From the NCBI GenBank assembly GCA_963082875.1, contig OY720097.1, positions 8,316,501-8,380,500 of the forward strand: a DNA stretch of 64,000 bases, written 5' to 3'. Under the pieces are notes generated by a model. It did not search any database. It was not told the DNA's origin and was given only the letters and a program-made list of their open reading frames with translations. Shown here in pieces: positions 1 through 13,095 of this stretch; within the stretch, counting starts at the first letter, position 1, and every line of letters begins with the position of its first letter. A program made the translations under genes and the position numbers. This DNA comes from Corella eumyota (taxonomy: Eukaryota > Chordata > Ascidiacea > Phlebobranchia > Corellidae).

Positions 1-282
1 ATTCTCTAAAATCTGAAAAAGGACAACAATTTTTACTTTTGTTCTCATATTTTAAGTTTTTGTTGTGCAAATGTTACTAAATATATAAATTTAGCAATCC
101 TTCAAAATTTTGAAACTGTAAAAGTCAAACAAAAAACAATAAGTATTAATTGAGTTCCATATAATAAAGGTAATGTAAAATTTAGTAAGAGATAAAAAAA
201 CTTTAAAAACAAATTTAAAATTTTCTGTTTGTTAATTATACTTAAATAATTGTTATATAGTTTTATTTATTTTATAATTTAT

Positions 283-362
283 CTTTGATGTTGGAAGGTC
301 GACTTCACGATCTAACATAGGGTAACATTAATCACTCCGATCAAGTCTAGTTAGTCTGCAAT
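283..362 (-). repeat. SINE tail fragment inside each B-loop
   Basis: About 80 bp matching the 3' part of the full-length SINE at 47095-47385 (shared GTTGGAAGGTCGACTTCACG and the following AACATAGGGTAACATTAAT). Copies lie near 10626-10705, 21317-21395, 32013-32090 and 40937-41012. The tRNA-like head is absent. Confidence 0.6.
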
Positions 363-398
363 CTTAGTTAGAAATTTTGTTCTTATAAAAACGCCAAA

Positions 399-427
399 TG
401 ACGTCACTCTAGTAGATTATGACGTAA
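399..427 (-). promoter_or_regulatory. Paired CRE-like motifs beside a TATA-like stretch in each B-loop
   Basis: TGACGTCA at 399-406 is followed by TGACGTAA at 420-427. Read on the minus strand the two sites lie just upstream of TTTTTATAAG. The TGACGTCA site recurs in the other B-loops at 10737, 21430, 32126 and 41054. The arrangement would suit a promoter, but no transcript or gene downstream is recognised. Confidence 0.2.
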
Positions 428-1840
428 CATTGAATATGGAGCCAGAATATTTGCATAATATGCTTATTGATAGTTTTATTCATTATGGTTAGCATCTATA
501 AAACAAACCAGGTATGTAAATTTTTATTTTAAAAGGTCTGTCTAAAACGTCTTTTCTACTTGAATTTTTTATCCAGCATCAACACCTTAAAAAAATATTG
601 CAAGGCTAAAAAATACTTGATTTTATATATTTAATGTATTAATAATTTATTAGTGTAGGGTTTATTTAATTTTTAAAACTAACTAAAGAGCATTTATGAA
701 TTGTTGGAACAGGGCGAATCGTAATTTAAAATATATGACGTACTAAAAAAAATAATTTCGAAATCATTTCATGTTACGATACAAAGTGAAAGACAAAAAA
801 GGCGAAACACAAATCACGTGACTAAGAATGCTGGATAAAAAGGAGAAAACTTGAAATGTCCAGGCGATAAGGCGATACAAAAAGAAACGCACAAAAGCAG
901 CTAATGGTGTCGAACTGAGTGTAAAATTACATTTAAAATTAATGGAAAATATAAATTGCTAGTTTTTCTTATAATTGGACTTAACATTCCGGCCCCAAAT
1001 GACCAAGTAAACAACAAAATATACGAAGTCATTTCACAATGAAGTCATTTAATAATGAAATTTTCATAAATGAAATCGAAACCCATATACACTGTGAACA
1101 TGCAGCAAACAGTATGTCGTGGGATAAGATGTTAAAAAAGAAAATATTACATAACAAAAATTCATGATAATCGAACACATCAAAGAGTAAGAAAATATAT
1201 AAGTTCACACGAGCGAAATGAAGTGAAAAGATAACGAACGATACATGCAATAATAAATGAGAACAAAAATAAAAAGTGTTGTGCTTGTTTAGATTTAAGA
1301 GAATAGGAACTTAAAAATTAAACAAATATTTTTCTGACCATAATTTATTTGCGAGTTTAAAATATTTTTTTAAAAGTTATAAAGGAAAATTACAATAGTT
1401 CTAATTTTAAGATAAATAAATTACAAAACTAAAAACTATACAATGTAAACCAAAAAATTTATAATTGAAAAGGTTGCTTGCTGATGAACCCGTACAAAAA
1501 TATATATCTAGAAAAAGATTATATAGAAAATAGAGGTTTATTTATTGCGTGTGTGCGACAAAAAAAGGTTAATTGTGAACCAACTAACTACCAAAACTTA
1601 AAAAGTAAACTTCCCTTCTATGCAAACCTGAAGGTATTGATAGTTTTTAAGTTGTTTATGTTCAAAGGCTGAATCTCCAGTTACGTGTTAATTTTTTTTT
1701 ATGTGACTTCTTTTTCACATTTTTGTTCTTAGTTGCTATTATTTAAATAAAATGTTATAAAATTAAATTTGAAGTCGTTTAAAATTTAGATAATTTATCG
1801 TGATTTCATAAATCTTGCAATTTTTTCTGAAAATCGAACG

Positions 1841-1888
1841 AGTTAGGGTTTCTGCTTGATTAGGGTTAGAAAACAAGGGTTAGGGTTT
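1841..1888 (+). repeat. Degenerate telomere-like TTAGGGTT cluster
   Basis: Four TTAGGGTT-like motifs (the last often one base off) spread over ~48 bp. The cluster recurs in every arm: forward near 12394-12439, 23093-23138, 33788-33834 and 41425-41472; reverse complement near 9727-9770, 20421-20464, 31117-31160, 40038-40081 and 46217-46260. The motifs are spaced and not tandem, so this is not a telomere array. Confidence 0.6.
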
Positions 1889-4672
1889 CCATTAAAAATA
1901 AATCAAACATGCAAAAATTTTGTAATAGAAACGCTTTGTTTGTTAGATGATTACAATTTAAACATTATCTTTAATAATAATTCATATTATGTCATTATGC
2001 TATGTAATTATATACGTTAATATGTTTATTCATTATTAATAACTTCTAACAATGTTAAAATTATATCATTTTATTGAAATGACGATTTAATAATTTGTAT
2101 AGTTTAGTAAGTACGTATTAAAAATTTTAAAAATTGTAAATGTCAAGTTGTAAAAGTTGAATGAGTGCTTAAAAATCAAGAACAAAAATTAATTTTGGAT
2201 AAGCGTTTTCTGCTAATTTACAATCAATGTCGAAGGGCTGACTTCAAAGATCTCTACTAACGTCGTCCGCCAGTTAAAACGAGTAGTACTATAATGAATG
2301 CGGAAAGAGCGGAATGTACAAAAGAAGATTAAGGTAAGAGTATAAAAATTCTGCCCATTTTGATTTTTATAAACTTGGCGGACGACGCTAATACAGCTTC
2401 CCAGATAGTTTTAAATATTTTTTTTAAACTATCAGGAGTCTAAAAACTTTTTAATCTGATCGACAATGTCTGAATGTTAAAAAACGTTTGGTTTTGTTTG
2501 GGGATTGAATGTCTAAGAAAGCTATGGTGAGGCTATATTAGCTTCGTCCGCCAATTAATTGGTTTTTGGTTTTGCGGGTGTTTTTACGCCTTATTTAACG
2601 GTGGTGCTATTGTAATAAAGCAGTAGAATTTATTTAATTTGCCAAAAGAAAAGTGGGTTTTTATGTATAGCCTATTTAATAAGTAGTTTATTTTTGGCAA
2701 AACTTTTTGTCAAAAACCCTTTGTTACAAAAACAACCTAAATAAGATTAAAGATTCAACATTGCTAACCTTCCTAGTAACTTATATATTAAAACATAATG
2801 ATGGTTTAATATTTAGATTGGAATTTCTTGTGTTTGTTTAAAAGGACAACAGTTAATAGTAACCCTCGTCAAGGTAAAAAAATATTTCATCCCTAAACTA
2901 CTTACAACTACTATAGCAACAATCAAGATTTATTTAGTGTGCTCTTAACTGGATATTTTTTGTTAAAATTTGTAATATAGAGTTCAATATGTTTATAGAC
3001 ACTAGGATGTTTTGTTAATGCGGAGGCTGGGGGAGGAAAGGCTGAGTTAACCATTTTTTATGACTTGCTGCATTAATTTAACTTTTCCCTAGGGTCAGGG
3101 TTATTTGCAATTTGCGGGGTCTGTTATTTTGTAACCAATTAACAATATCAGCCACATATAAAGATTTTTTTTAATCTTCAGCTTTTATATTTTAATTGCT
3201 TCTTCTTGCTAAGGTTTTTTCTTCAGTTCTCTATTTTACTAACAGATCAAGTTTTACCATTACATATATACTTTAGTTAAACTTTGTTACTTTTTTTCAG
3301 AATTAAATTTACATTTTCAAGGCAAAATTGTTATACTGAAAAATAGCAAAACAAAATTCAAGAACATCTCATGATATTTAGTGGATTTGAAATAATTTTA
3401 AAGATAAGGAAAATGGGCAAGGCTTTTTTAAAAAAATTTGAAATAATTAGTTAAATCAATAATTTTTTTGACAATTATTTTTAAATACAAAAATTTGGAT
3501 AAAGAAGCACTGCCTGGTAGTGAAGCAACTCTTGATAAAGAAAACAAATAAACAACGTAATATATATATTGTATCAAATCAAAGCAAAAACATACAAAAA
3601 AGGTAAAAATATGTATTTCTAATAAAATTATGACTGTGCTTAACAGTTTTAGTCTTGCACAACTATTCAGTACACTCTGACAACCTAATAATTTAAAAAA
3701 AAATTTAATAACACATCTTAAAAAAATGTCACATTATTTTGTATTATAATAACAATTTTAGAGATATAGGTTTATCTAACAAAAAATAAGTAAAAGTACT
3801 TAACCATTTTTAAGGTCAAAACAACATTAAATTTTGCACGAGATGTGGTGACAATTACAACAATCCCCCCTAAAATTTGTAAGAACTGTAGATGCTTTGC
3901 TCTACTTAAATAATAATGTTTGAAATACTATTTACATGTTGCATTTGAGACACAATGGTCTTATGTTTTAATAAGTAAATATGAAAATGATAATATTTTG
4001 TTTCTTATTTAACATGCATGTTAAAATAAAAAAGGGTTAGCTTTAAGCTACTTTTTATTGTAAGTGCCATATTTAACAAGGTTACTATAAATATGTTCAA
4101 ATGTTAAGTCCATTTACCAATTTATATTTTCCATTTATTTTAAATGTAATTTTACACTTAGTTCGACACCATTAGCCGCTTTTGTGCGTTTCTTTTTGTA
4201 TCGCCTTATTGCCTAGTCATTTCAAGTTTTCTCCTGTTTTCCCAGCGTTACGTGATTTGTGTTTCGCCTTTTTTGTCTTTTACTTTGTATCGTAACTTGG
4301 AATGATTTCGAAATTATATTTTTTTAGTACGTCATATATTTTAGAATTCGATTCGCCCCATTCTAACAATTCATAAATGGTCTTTAGTTAGTTTTTGGTA
4401 AAAGTAATATCGATATGTAAGTGTTAAGCCAGTATTGTTTCTGTTAATTATTTTTCTTGTGTATTTATTTTTAATACATTGTAAAAGTTTTCAATTGTTG
4501 TGTCAGTCGAGTTAGACAGTTGCAATTCTGTGCCCTTTATTAGCATTATTTTTATATTAACTGGGATCTATCTGTAATTAAGGGACATATTTTATTATCC
4601 GATCAACCTAGTGGTGGTCACGAGGGGTAAGGTTAGATAAACCCTACATTTTGATTTATGAATTGTATGACA

Positions 4673-5446
4673 TTTGGATATAGCAGTATAGTTAGTTAGA
4701 TTTGTATATTGTTTGACGTTAGGTTAAGTTTGGATTTATAAATTGGGATATATAATTTCAAAAGAAGTACCAGGGGTCAAGCTCGACATCGAAGTCCGTT
4801 AATGAACCAAGTGTCGATCTAAAGTCTGCCCGGAAAATTGCTTTGGCAAGTTTTACTCGAATTGAGAACCAGCTCCTCAAAGAAATAAATGCACAAAAGG
4901 AGGCAAGACTGGTCACTGGATGCGAAGCAGTTTTTGACACCGCCTACGATAAATGTTTAGCGGCGTGCAACGAATTTTTGGCTGTTCAAGCAGAAGATAA
5001 AAAGTCAAAGGCACAGGCTAAAAGTTATGAAGTTAAAAGCCGATATACGGCAATAAACGAAAGGTTTAAAAGTTTTCGTTCTTGATTTGTTACCTCTTTT
5101 CTACCAATACAAGGAGCCCTTTCAGTATCTGGGTCCCGCCAATTTATTTTCTCGCAAAGAAATAGAGGTAGCGTTGAGGCGCTCAATGTTTAAGCCAAAT
5201 AAATACAAAAGGAAGCTGAATTGAGTTTACGTCAGCTTGAAATACAAAAGCAACAAGAAGAAGAAGATGCAGACAAAGAAGTCCGCAAAGCTGAAGTCAA
5301 GGCTTGTGAGGCGGTAGCTAAGGCTCGCGAAAAAGCGCACTGCAGCCTTTAAAAGCATAGGTGCGCAAATTGAGCTGGAAAAAAAAGTTTCCGGGGCTCA
5401 GTCCAAAGTTCCTGAAGTCAAAGCCGAATTAGAAGGCATAAAATGG
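4673..5446 (+). mobile_element. Fossil coding-like core of unit U0 (axis A)
   Basis: This ~0.77-kb segment is the non-palindromic centre between inverted arms that meet it at 4672 and 5447. It has more G+C than its surroundings and its plus strand is coding-like: an open stretch of about 80 codons (4843-5085) rich in Lys, Glu and Ala, predicted helical, with more Lys/Glu/Gln-rich sequence downstream. The look is of a fragment near the Gag end of an LTR-retrotransposon polyprotein (BEL/Pao type is one possibility). No protease, reverse transcriptase or integrase is present. It is broken, with several breaks, and cannot act alone. The family call is weak and rests on composition only. Confidence 0.4.
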
Positions 5447-6146
5447 TGTCATACAATTCATAAATCGAAATGTAGGGTTTATCTAACCTTACCTCTCGTG
5501 ACCAACACTAGGTTGATCGGAGAATAAAATACGCCCATTGATTACAGATAGATCCCAGTTAATATAAAAATAATGCCGATAATGGGCACAGAATTGCAAC
5601 TGTCTAACTCGACTGACACAACAATTGAAAACTTTTACAATGTATTTAAAAATAGTACACAAAAACAATAAAAACAATTAATAAAACCAACACTGGCTTA
5701 AAACTTATAAATTGATAATACTTTTAACAAAAACTAACTAAAGACCATTTATGAATTGTTAAAACAGGGCGAATCGTATTCTAAATATATGACGTACTAA
5801 AAATATATAAATCCGAAATCATTCCAAGTTACGATACAAAGTAAAAGACAAAAAAGGCGTAACACAAATCACGTGACTAAGAACGCTGGGAAAAAAGAAG
5901 CAAGCTTGAAATGACAAGGCATACAAAAAGAAACGCGCAAAAGCAGCTAATGGTGTCCAACTAAGTGTAAAATTGCATTTAAAATTAATGAAAAATATAA
6001 ATTGTTTTTTATATGAATTGACTTACCTTGTGGACATATTTATAGTAACCATGTTAAATATGGCACTTACAATAAAAGATAGTTTAAAACTACCCCAATT
6101 TTATTTTAAAGTGCATGTTAAATAAGAAACAAAATATTATCAATTA

Positions 6147-9100
6147 CATATTTACCTATTAAAACATAAGACCAAAGTGTCTCAAATGCAACATGTAAAT
6201 AGTATTCAAAACATTATTATGTTATTTAAGTAAAACAAAGCATCGACAGTTCTTACAAATTTGGGAGGGGGGGAATCGTTGTAATTGTCACCACATCTCG
6301 TGCAAAATTTAATGTTGTTTTGACCTTAAAAATGGTTAAGTACTTCTTTTTTGTTAAATAAACCTATACCTTTAAAATTGTTATTATTATACAAAATAAT
6401 GTGACATTTTTTTAAAATATGTTAATACATTTTTTTTTTGAATTATTAAGTTGTCAGAGTGTACTGAATAGTGATGCAAGACTAAAACTGTTAAGCAGTC
6501 ATAATTTATTTGTTAGAAATACATATTTTACCCTTTTTTGTACGCTTTTGCTTTAATTTGATACAAGATATTATTTTTATTATTATGTTGTTTATTTTGT
6601 TTTGTTTATCAAGAGTTGCTTCTCTACCAATCAGTGCTTCTTTATCCAAATTTTTCTATTAAAAAAAAATTGTTAAAAAATATATTGATTTAACTAAATA
6701 TTTCAAATTTTTAATACAAACTATGGTGAAAGACAAAAAATTAAAATTAAGAAACAAAAATTAAAATTGTTTTCAATCTAAATTCCAAGTTGTCTTACTG
6801 TATTTTCCGTTAAAAATCCCGGCCCCTTTTCCTTATATTTAAAATTGTTTCAAATCCACTAAAAACCATGTGATGCTCTTGAATTTTCTTTTGGCTTATT
6901 TTTAGTATAACAATTTTGCCTTGAAAATGTAAATCTAATTCTAAAAAAAAGTAACAAAGTTTAAATAAATTATGTAATGGTAAAACTTGATCTGTTAGTA
7001 AAACAGAGAACAGAATAAAAGACATTAGCAAGAAGAAGCAAATAAAATATGAAGGCTAAAGATTAAAAAAAATTCTTTATATGTGGCTGATATTGTTAAT
7101 TTATAGTCATGCCTAGGTTAACAAACTGCATATTAGTTACAAAATTACAGACCCCACATGTTGCGAATAACCAAGATCCTAGGGAAAATTTAAAATAATG
7201 TAGCAAGTGATAAAAAAGGGTTAACTCAGTCTTTAGTCCCTCAGCTTCCGCATTAACAAAACATCATAGTGCTTGTAAACATATTAAACTCTATATTACA
7301 AATTTTAACAGAAAATATCCAGTTAAGAGCACACCAAATAAATTTTATTTGTTGCTACAGTGGTTGTAAGTATGGGAATAAGATATGGATAAGATATTTA
7401 TTACCTCGACGAGGGTGACTGTTAACTGGTGTCCTTTTAAACAAAAACAAGAAGTTCCAATCTATCGGCGTCGTCTGCAAAGTTTATAAAATGCGACATG
7501 GGCGCAATTTTTATAACCTTGTCCTTACCCTAATCTTCCTTTATACATTCCGCCTTTTCCGTATTCATTTTAGTAATACCCGTTTCAACTGGCGGACAAA
7601 GCTAACAGATTTCCGTAAAGTCAGCCCTTCGACATTAATGGTAAATAAACAAAAAACGCTTATCCAAAACCAATTTTTGTTACCAATTTTAAAGCATTCA
7701 TACAACTTTGACAACTTAACATTTACAAATTTTTAAAGTTTTAAATACGTACTTACTAAATTATGCAATTTATTAAATCGTCATATCAATAAAATGGTAT
7801 AATTTTAACATTGCTAACAGTTATTAAAAATGAATAAACATATTAACATATGTATTTACATAGCAAAGTAACATAAAAAAATATTATTAGCTAGTTGTAA
7901 TCAATTTCATATTTACCTATTAAAACATAAGACCAAAGTGTCTCAAATGTAACATGTAAATAATATTCCAAACATTATTATGTTATTTAAGTAGAGCAAA
8001 GCATCAACAGTTCTTACAAATTTGGGAGGGGGGGGGTAATCGTTGTAATTGTCACCACATCTCGTGCAAAATTTAATGTTGTTTTGACCTTAAAAATGGT
8101 TAAGTACTTATTTTTTGTTAAATAAACCTATACCTTTATTATTGTTATTATTATACAAAATAATGTGACATTTTTTTAAAATATGTTAATACATTTTTTT
8201 TTTGAATTATTAAGTTGTCAGAGTGTACTGAATAGTGATGCAAGACTAAAACTGTTAAGCAGTCATAATTTATTTATTAGAAATACATATTTTACCCTTT
8301 TTTTGTACTTTTTTGCTTTGATTTAATACAATATATTATTTTTATTATTATGTTGTTTATTTTGTTTTGTTTATCAAGTGTTGCTTCTCTACCAAGCAGT
8401 GCTTCTTTATCCAAATTTTTCTATTTAAAAAAAATTGTTAAAAAATATATTGATTTAACTAAATTTTTCAAATTTTTAATACAAACTATGGTGAAAGACA
8501 AAAAATTAAAATTAAGAAACAAAAATTAAAATTGTTTTCAATCTAAATTCCAAGTTGTCTTACTGTATTTTCCGTTAAAAATCCCGGCCCCTTTTCCTTA
8601 TATTTAAAATTGTTTCAAATCCACTAAAAACCATGTGATGCTCTTGAATTTTCTTTTGGCTTTTTTTTAGTATAACAATTTTGCCTTGAAAATGTAAATC
8701 TAATTCTAAAAAAAAGTAACAAAGTTTAAATAAATTATGTAATGGTAAAACTTGATCTGTTAGTAAAACAGAAAACAGAAAAAAAGACATTAGCAAGAAG
8801 AAGCAAATAAAATATGAAGGCTAACGATTAAAAAAAATTCTTTATATGTGGCTGATATTGTTAATTTATAGTCATGCCTAGGTTAACAAACTGCATATTA
8901 GTTACAAAATTACAGACCCCACATGTTGCAAATAACCCAGATCCTAGGGAAAATTTAAAATAATGTAGCAAGTGATAAAAAAGGGTTAACTCAGTCTTTA
9001 GTCCCTCAGCTTCCGCATTAACAAAACATCATAGTGCTTGTAAACATATTGAACTCTATATTACAAATTTTAACAGAAAATATTCAGTTAAGAGCACATC

Positions 9101-9652
9101 AAATAAATTTTATTTGTTGCTACAGTGGTTGTAAGTATGGGAATAAGATATGGATAAGATATTTATTACCTCGACGAGGGTGACTGTTAACTGGTGTCCT
9201 TTTAAACAAACACAAGAAGTTCCAATCAATCGGCGTCGTCTGCAAAGTTTAAAAAATGCGACATGGGCGCAATTTTTATAACCTTGTCCTTACCCTAATC
9301 TTCCTTTATACATTCCGCCTTTTCCGTATTCATATTAGTACTACTCGTTTCAACTGGCGGACAAAGCTAACAGATTTCCGTAAAGTCAGCCCTTCGACAG
9401 TAATGGTAAATAAACAAAAAACGCTTATCCAAAACCAATTTTTATTACCAATTTTAAAGCATTCATACAACTTTGACAACTTAACATTTTCAAATTTTTA
9501 AAGTTTTAAATACGTACTTTATTAAATCGTCATATCAATAAAATGGTATAATTTTAACATTGCTAACAGTTATTAAAAATAAATAAACATATTAACTTAT
9601 GTATTTACATAGCAAAGTAACATAAAAAAAAATTATTAGCTAGTTGTAATCA
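6147..9652 (+). repeat. Direct pair of 1.76-kb subrepeats in U0
   Basis: Copy a 6147-7907 and copy b 7908-9652 share the same sequence order with scattered differences. Both begin at CATATTTACCTATTAAAAC. Copy a ends in the same motif (GCTAGTTGTAATCA) that ends copy b just before the telomere-like segment, so the junction at 7907/7908 is a simple tandem duplication. Confidence 0.85.
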
Positions 9653-10984
9653 TCTAACAAACAAAGCGTTTCTATAACAAGTTATAAATCAAAATTTTTG
9701 CATGTTTGATTTATTTTTAATGGAAAGCCTAACCCTTGTTTTCTAACCCTAATCAAACAGAAACCCTAACTCATTCGATTTTCGAAAAAAATTGCAAGAT
9801 TTATGATATCACGATAATTAATCTAAGTTTTAAACGACTTTAAAGTAATATTATAACATTTCACTTAATTAAAGGCAACTAAGAAGAAAAATGTAATAAA
9901 AATCACAGAAAAAAAAATTAAAATTCGTAACTAGTAGATTCAGCCTTTGAACCTATACAACTTAAAAACTATCAATACCTTCAGGTTGGCATAGAACTTA
10001 AGATTACATTTTTATGGTAGTTAATTGGTTTATAATTTAACATTTCTAGATGTATATTTTTGTACAGGTTCATCAGCAAGTAACTTTTCCAATCGTAATT
10101 CTTTTTGGTTTACATTGTATAGTTTTTAGTTTTTTAATTTATTTATCTTAACATTACAACTATTGTAATTTTTCTCTATAACTTTTAAAAATTTATTTTA
10201 AACTTGCAAATAAATTATAGTCAAAAAATATTTTGTTTAGTTTTCTTGAGTTCCTATTCTCTAAAATCTGAAAAAGGACAACAAATTTTACTTTCGTTCT
10301 CATTTTTTAAGTTTTTGTTTTGCAAATGTTACTAAATATATAAATTAAGCAGTCCTTCAAAATTTTAAAACTGTAAAAGTGCAAAAAAAACAATAAGTAT
10401 TAATTGAGTTCCATATAACAAAGGTAATGTAAAATTTAGTAAGAGATGTAAAGGTGAGTTCGTTTGAAAGTTTAATAAAAACAAAAGATAGATAATTTTC
10501 TTTCAAATCTTGTTTATATGTGTATCATGACACAAAAACTTTAAAAACAAATTTAAAATTTTCTGTTTGATAATTATATTTAAATAATTGTTATATAGTT
10601 TTATTTTTTTTATAATTTATCTTTGATGTTGGAAGGTCGACTTCACGATCTAACATAGGGTAACATTAATCATTCCGATCAAGTCTAGTTAGTCTGCAAT
10701 CTTAGTTAGAAATTTTGTTCTTATAAAAACGCCAAATGACGTCACTCTAGTAGATTATGACGTAACATTAAATATTGAGCCAGAATATTGGCATAATGTT
10801 TATTAATAGTTTTATTCATTATGGTTAGCATTTATAAAACAAACCAGGTATGTAAATTTTTATTTTAAAAGGTCTGTCTTAAACGTCTTTTCTATTTGAA
10901 TTTTTTATCCAGCATCAACACCCTAAAAAAATATTGCAAAGCTAAAAAATACTTGATTTTATATATTTAATGTATTTATAATTT

Positions 10985-11510
10985 ATTGGCGTAGGGTTTA
11001 TTTAACTTTACCCCACGTGATCAACAATAGGTTAATCGAATAATAAAATACCTCCTTTGATCACAGATAGATCCCAGTTAATATAAAAATAATGCTGATA
11101 ATGGGCATGGAATAGCAACTGTCTAACTCGACTGACACAACAATTAAAAACTTTTACAATGTATTCAAAACTAGTACACAAGAAAAACAATTAACAAAAA
11201 CAATACTGGTTTAACACTTACAAATCGATAATACTTTTAACAAAAACTAACTAAAGACAATTTATGAATTGTTGGAACAGGGCAAATCGTAATCTAAAAT
11301 ATATGACGTACTAAAAAAATAATTTCGAAAAAAGTTACGATACAAAGTGAAAGACAAAATAGTCAAAACACAAATCACGTGACTAAGAACGCTGGAAAAA
11401 AAGGAGAAAACTTGAAATGACCGGGCGATAAGGCGATACAAAAAGAAAAAACGCACAAAAGCAGCTAATGGTGTCAAACTGAATGTAATATTTCATTTAA
11501 AATTAATGTA
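10985..11510. repeat. Third copy per unit of the core-flanking ~0.5-kb segment
   Basis: The ~0.5-kb sequence that flanks the axis-A core in inverted orientation (4150-4640 and 5475-6000 in U0) occurs again here inside the axis-B loop, in the same direction as 5475-6000. Matching copies lie near 21681-22200 and 32377-32896, and a shorter one near 652-945. A segment of this length found at both sides of a Gag-like fragment and once more as a solo copy would suit an LTR, but the flanking pair is inverted, and I found no convincing primer-binding site or target duplication. LTR identity is a guess. Confidence 0.45.
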
Positions 11511-12919
11511 AAATATAAATTGCTAGTTTTTCATATAATTGGACTTAACATTCCGGCCCCAAATGACCAAGTAAACAACAAAATATACGAAGTCATTTCA
11601 TAATGAACAAATTACATTATATCAAAATCGAAACCAATATACACTGTGAACATGCAGCAAACAGTATGTCGTGGGATAAGATGTCAAAAAAGAAAATATT
11701 ACATAACAATAATACATGATAATCGAACACATTAAAGAGTAAGAAAATACATAAGTTCACACGAGCGAAATGAAGTGAAAAGATAACGAACGATACATGC
11801 AATAATAAATAAGAACAAAAATAAAAATGGTTGTGATTGTTTAGATTTAAGAGAATAAGAACTTAAAAATTAAACAACATATTTTTCTGACCATAATTTA
11901 TTTGCAAGTTTAAAATATTTTTTCAAAAGTTATAAAGGAAAACTACAATAGTTTTAATTTTAAGATAAATAAATTACAAAACTAAAAACTATACAATGTA
12001 AACCAAAAATATTATAATTGAAAAGGTTGCTTGCTGATGAACCCGCATAAAAATATATATCAAGAAAGAGATTATATAGAAAATAGCGGTTTATTTATTG
12101 CGTGTGTGCGACAAAAAAAGGTTAATTGTGAACCAATTAACTACCAAAACTTAAAAAGTAAACTTCCCTTTTATGCCAACCTGAAGGTATTGATAGTTTT
12201 TAAGTTGTATATGTTCAAAAGCTGAATCTACCAGTTACGTGTTAATTTTTTTTTCTGTGACTTTTTTTCACATTTTTGTTCTTAGTTGCTATTATTTAAA
12301 TAAAATGTTATGAAATTGAATTTGAAGTCGTTTAAAATTTAGATAATTTATCGTGATTTCATAAATCTTGCAATTTTTTCTGAAAATCGAACGAGTTAGG
12401 GTTTCTGCTTGATTAGGGTTAGAAAACAAGGGTTAGGCTTTCCATTAAAAATAAATCAAACATGCAAAAATTTTGTAATAGAAACGCTTTGTTTGTTAGA
12501 TGATTACAATTTAAACATTATCTTTAATAATAATTCATATTATGTCATTATGCTATGTAATTATATACGTTAATATGTTTATTCATTATTAATAACTGCT
12601 AACAATGTTAAAATTATATCATTTTATTGACATGACGATTTAATAATTTGTATAACGTATTGAAAACTTAAAAAAATTGTAAATGTCAAGTTGTAAAAGT
12701 TGAATGAGTGCTTAAAAATCGAGAACAAAAATTAGTTTTGGATAAGCGTTTTCTGTTAATTTAGCATCAATGTTGAAGGGCTGACTTCAAGGATCTCTAT
12801 TAACGTCGCCCGCCAGTTAAAACGAGTAGTACTATAATGAATGCGGAAAGAGCGATATGTACAAAAGAAGATTAAGGTAAGAGTATAAAAATTCCGCCCA
12901 TTTTGATTTTTATAAACTT

Positions 12920-13095
12920 GGCGGACGACGCTAATACAGCTTCCCAGATAGTTTTAAATATTTTTTTTAAACTATCAGGAGTCTAAAAACTTTTTAATCT
13001 GATCGACAATGTCTGAATGTTAAAAAACGTTTGGTTTTGTTTGGGGATTGAATGTCTTAGAAAGCTATGGTGAGGCTATATTAGCTTCGTCCGCC
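12920..13095 (+). repeat. 176-bp segment with ~21-bp inverted ends, MITE-like
   Basis: The left end GGCGGACGACGCTAATACAGC (12920-12940) and right end GCTATATTAGCTTCGTCCGCC (13075-13095) are near-perfect reverse complements (2 mismatches in 21). The same segment is at 2377-2552, 23617-23792 and 34313-34488; U4 keeps only the left part from 41960. A short internal hairpin (GATAGTTT ... AAACTATC) follows the left end. It starts a ~0.4-kb stretch present on only one arm of the unit. The left end overlaps sequence conserved in the opposite arm, so a true transposon with its own ends is not proven. Confidence 0.4.

Larger units (their letters stand above)
1..10255. repeat. Array unit U0
   Basis: First unit seen in the window, starting inside its axis-B loop. 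It is shorter than U1 and U2 mainly because its B-loop lacks two blocks of about 85 and 240 bp that U1 has (compare 183-200 with 10437-10545, and 655-700 with 10990-11260). It carries the core at 4673-5446 and two 1.76-kb direct subrepeats. It is visibly more diverged from U1-U3 than those are from each other. Confidence 0.85.

Noticed and set aside
1841-1888. True telomere end
   Set aside because: Only four spaced and partly degenerate motifs per copy, embedded in the middle of each unit in both orientations.
4758-4940. Minus-strand open frame of 60 codons across the core, repeated in each unit
   Set aside because: It is the antisense shadow of the coding-like plus strand of the fossil core.
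6810-7031. Small open frames of 60-84 codons recurring through the array (e.g. 6810-7031, 7491-7736, 13778-14032, 11617-11802)
   Set aside because: They recur only because the repeat recurs, often differ in frame or ends between arms, are rich in Phe/Leu/Tyr/Asn as random AT-rich DNA is, and show no start context, domain or constraint.
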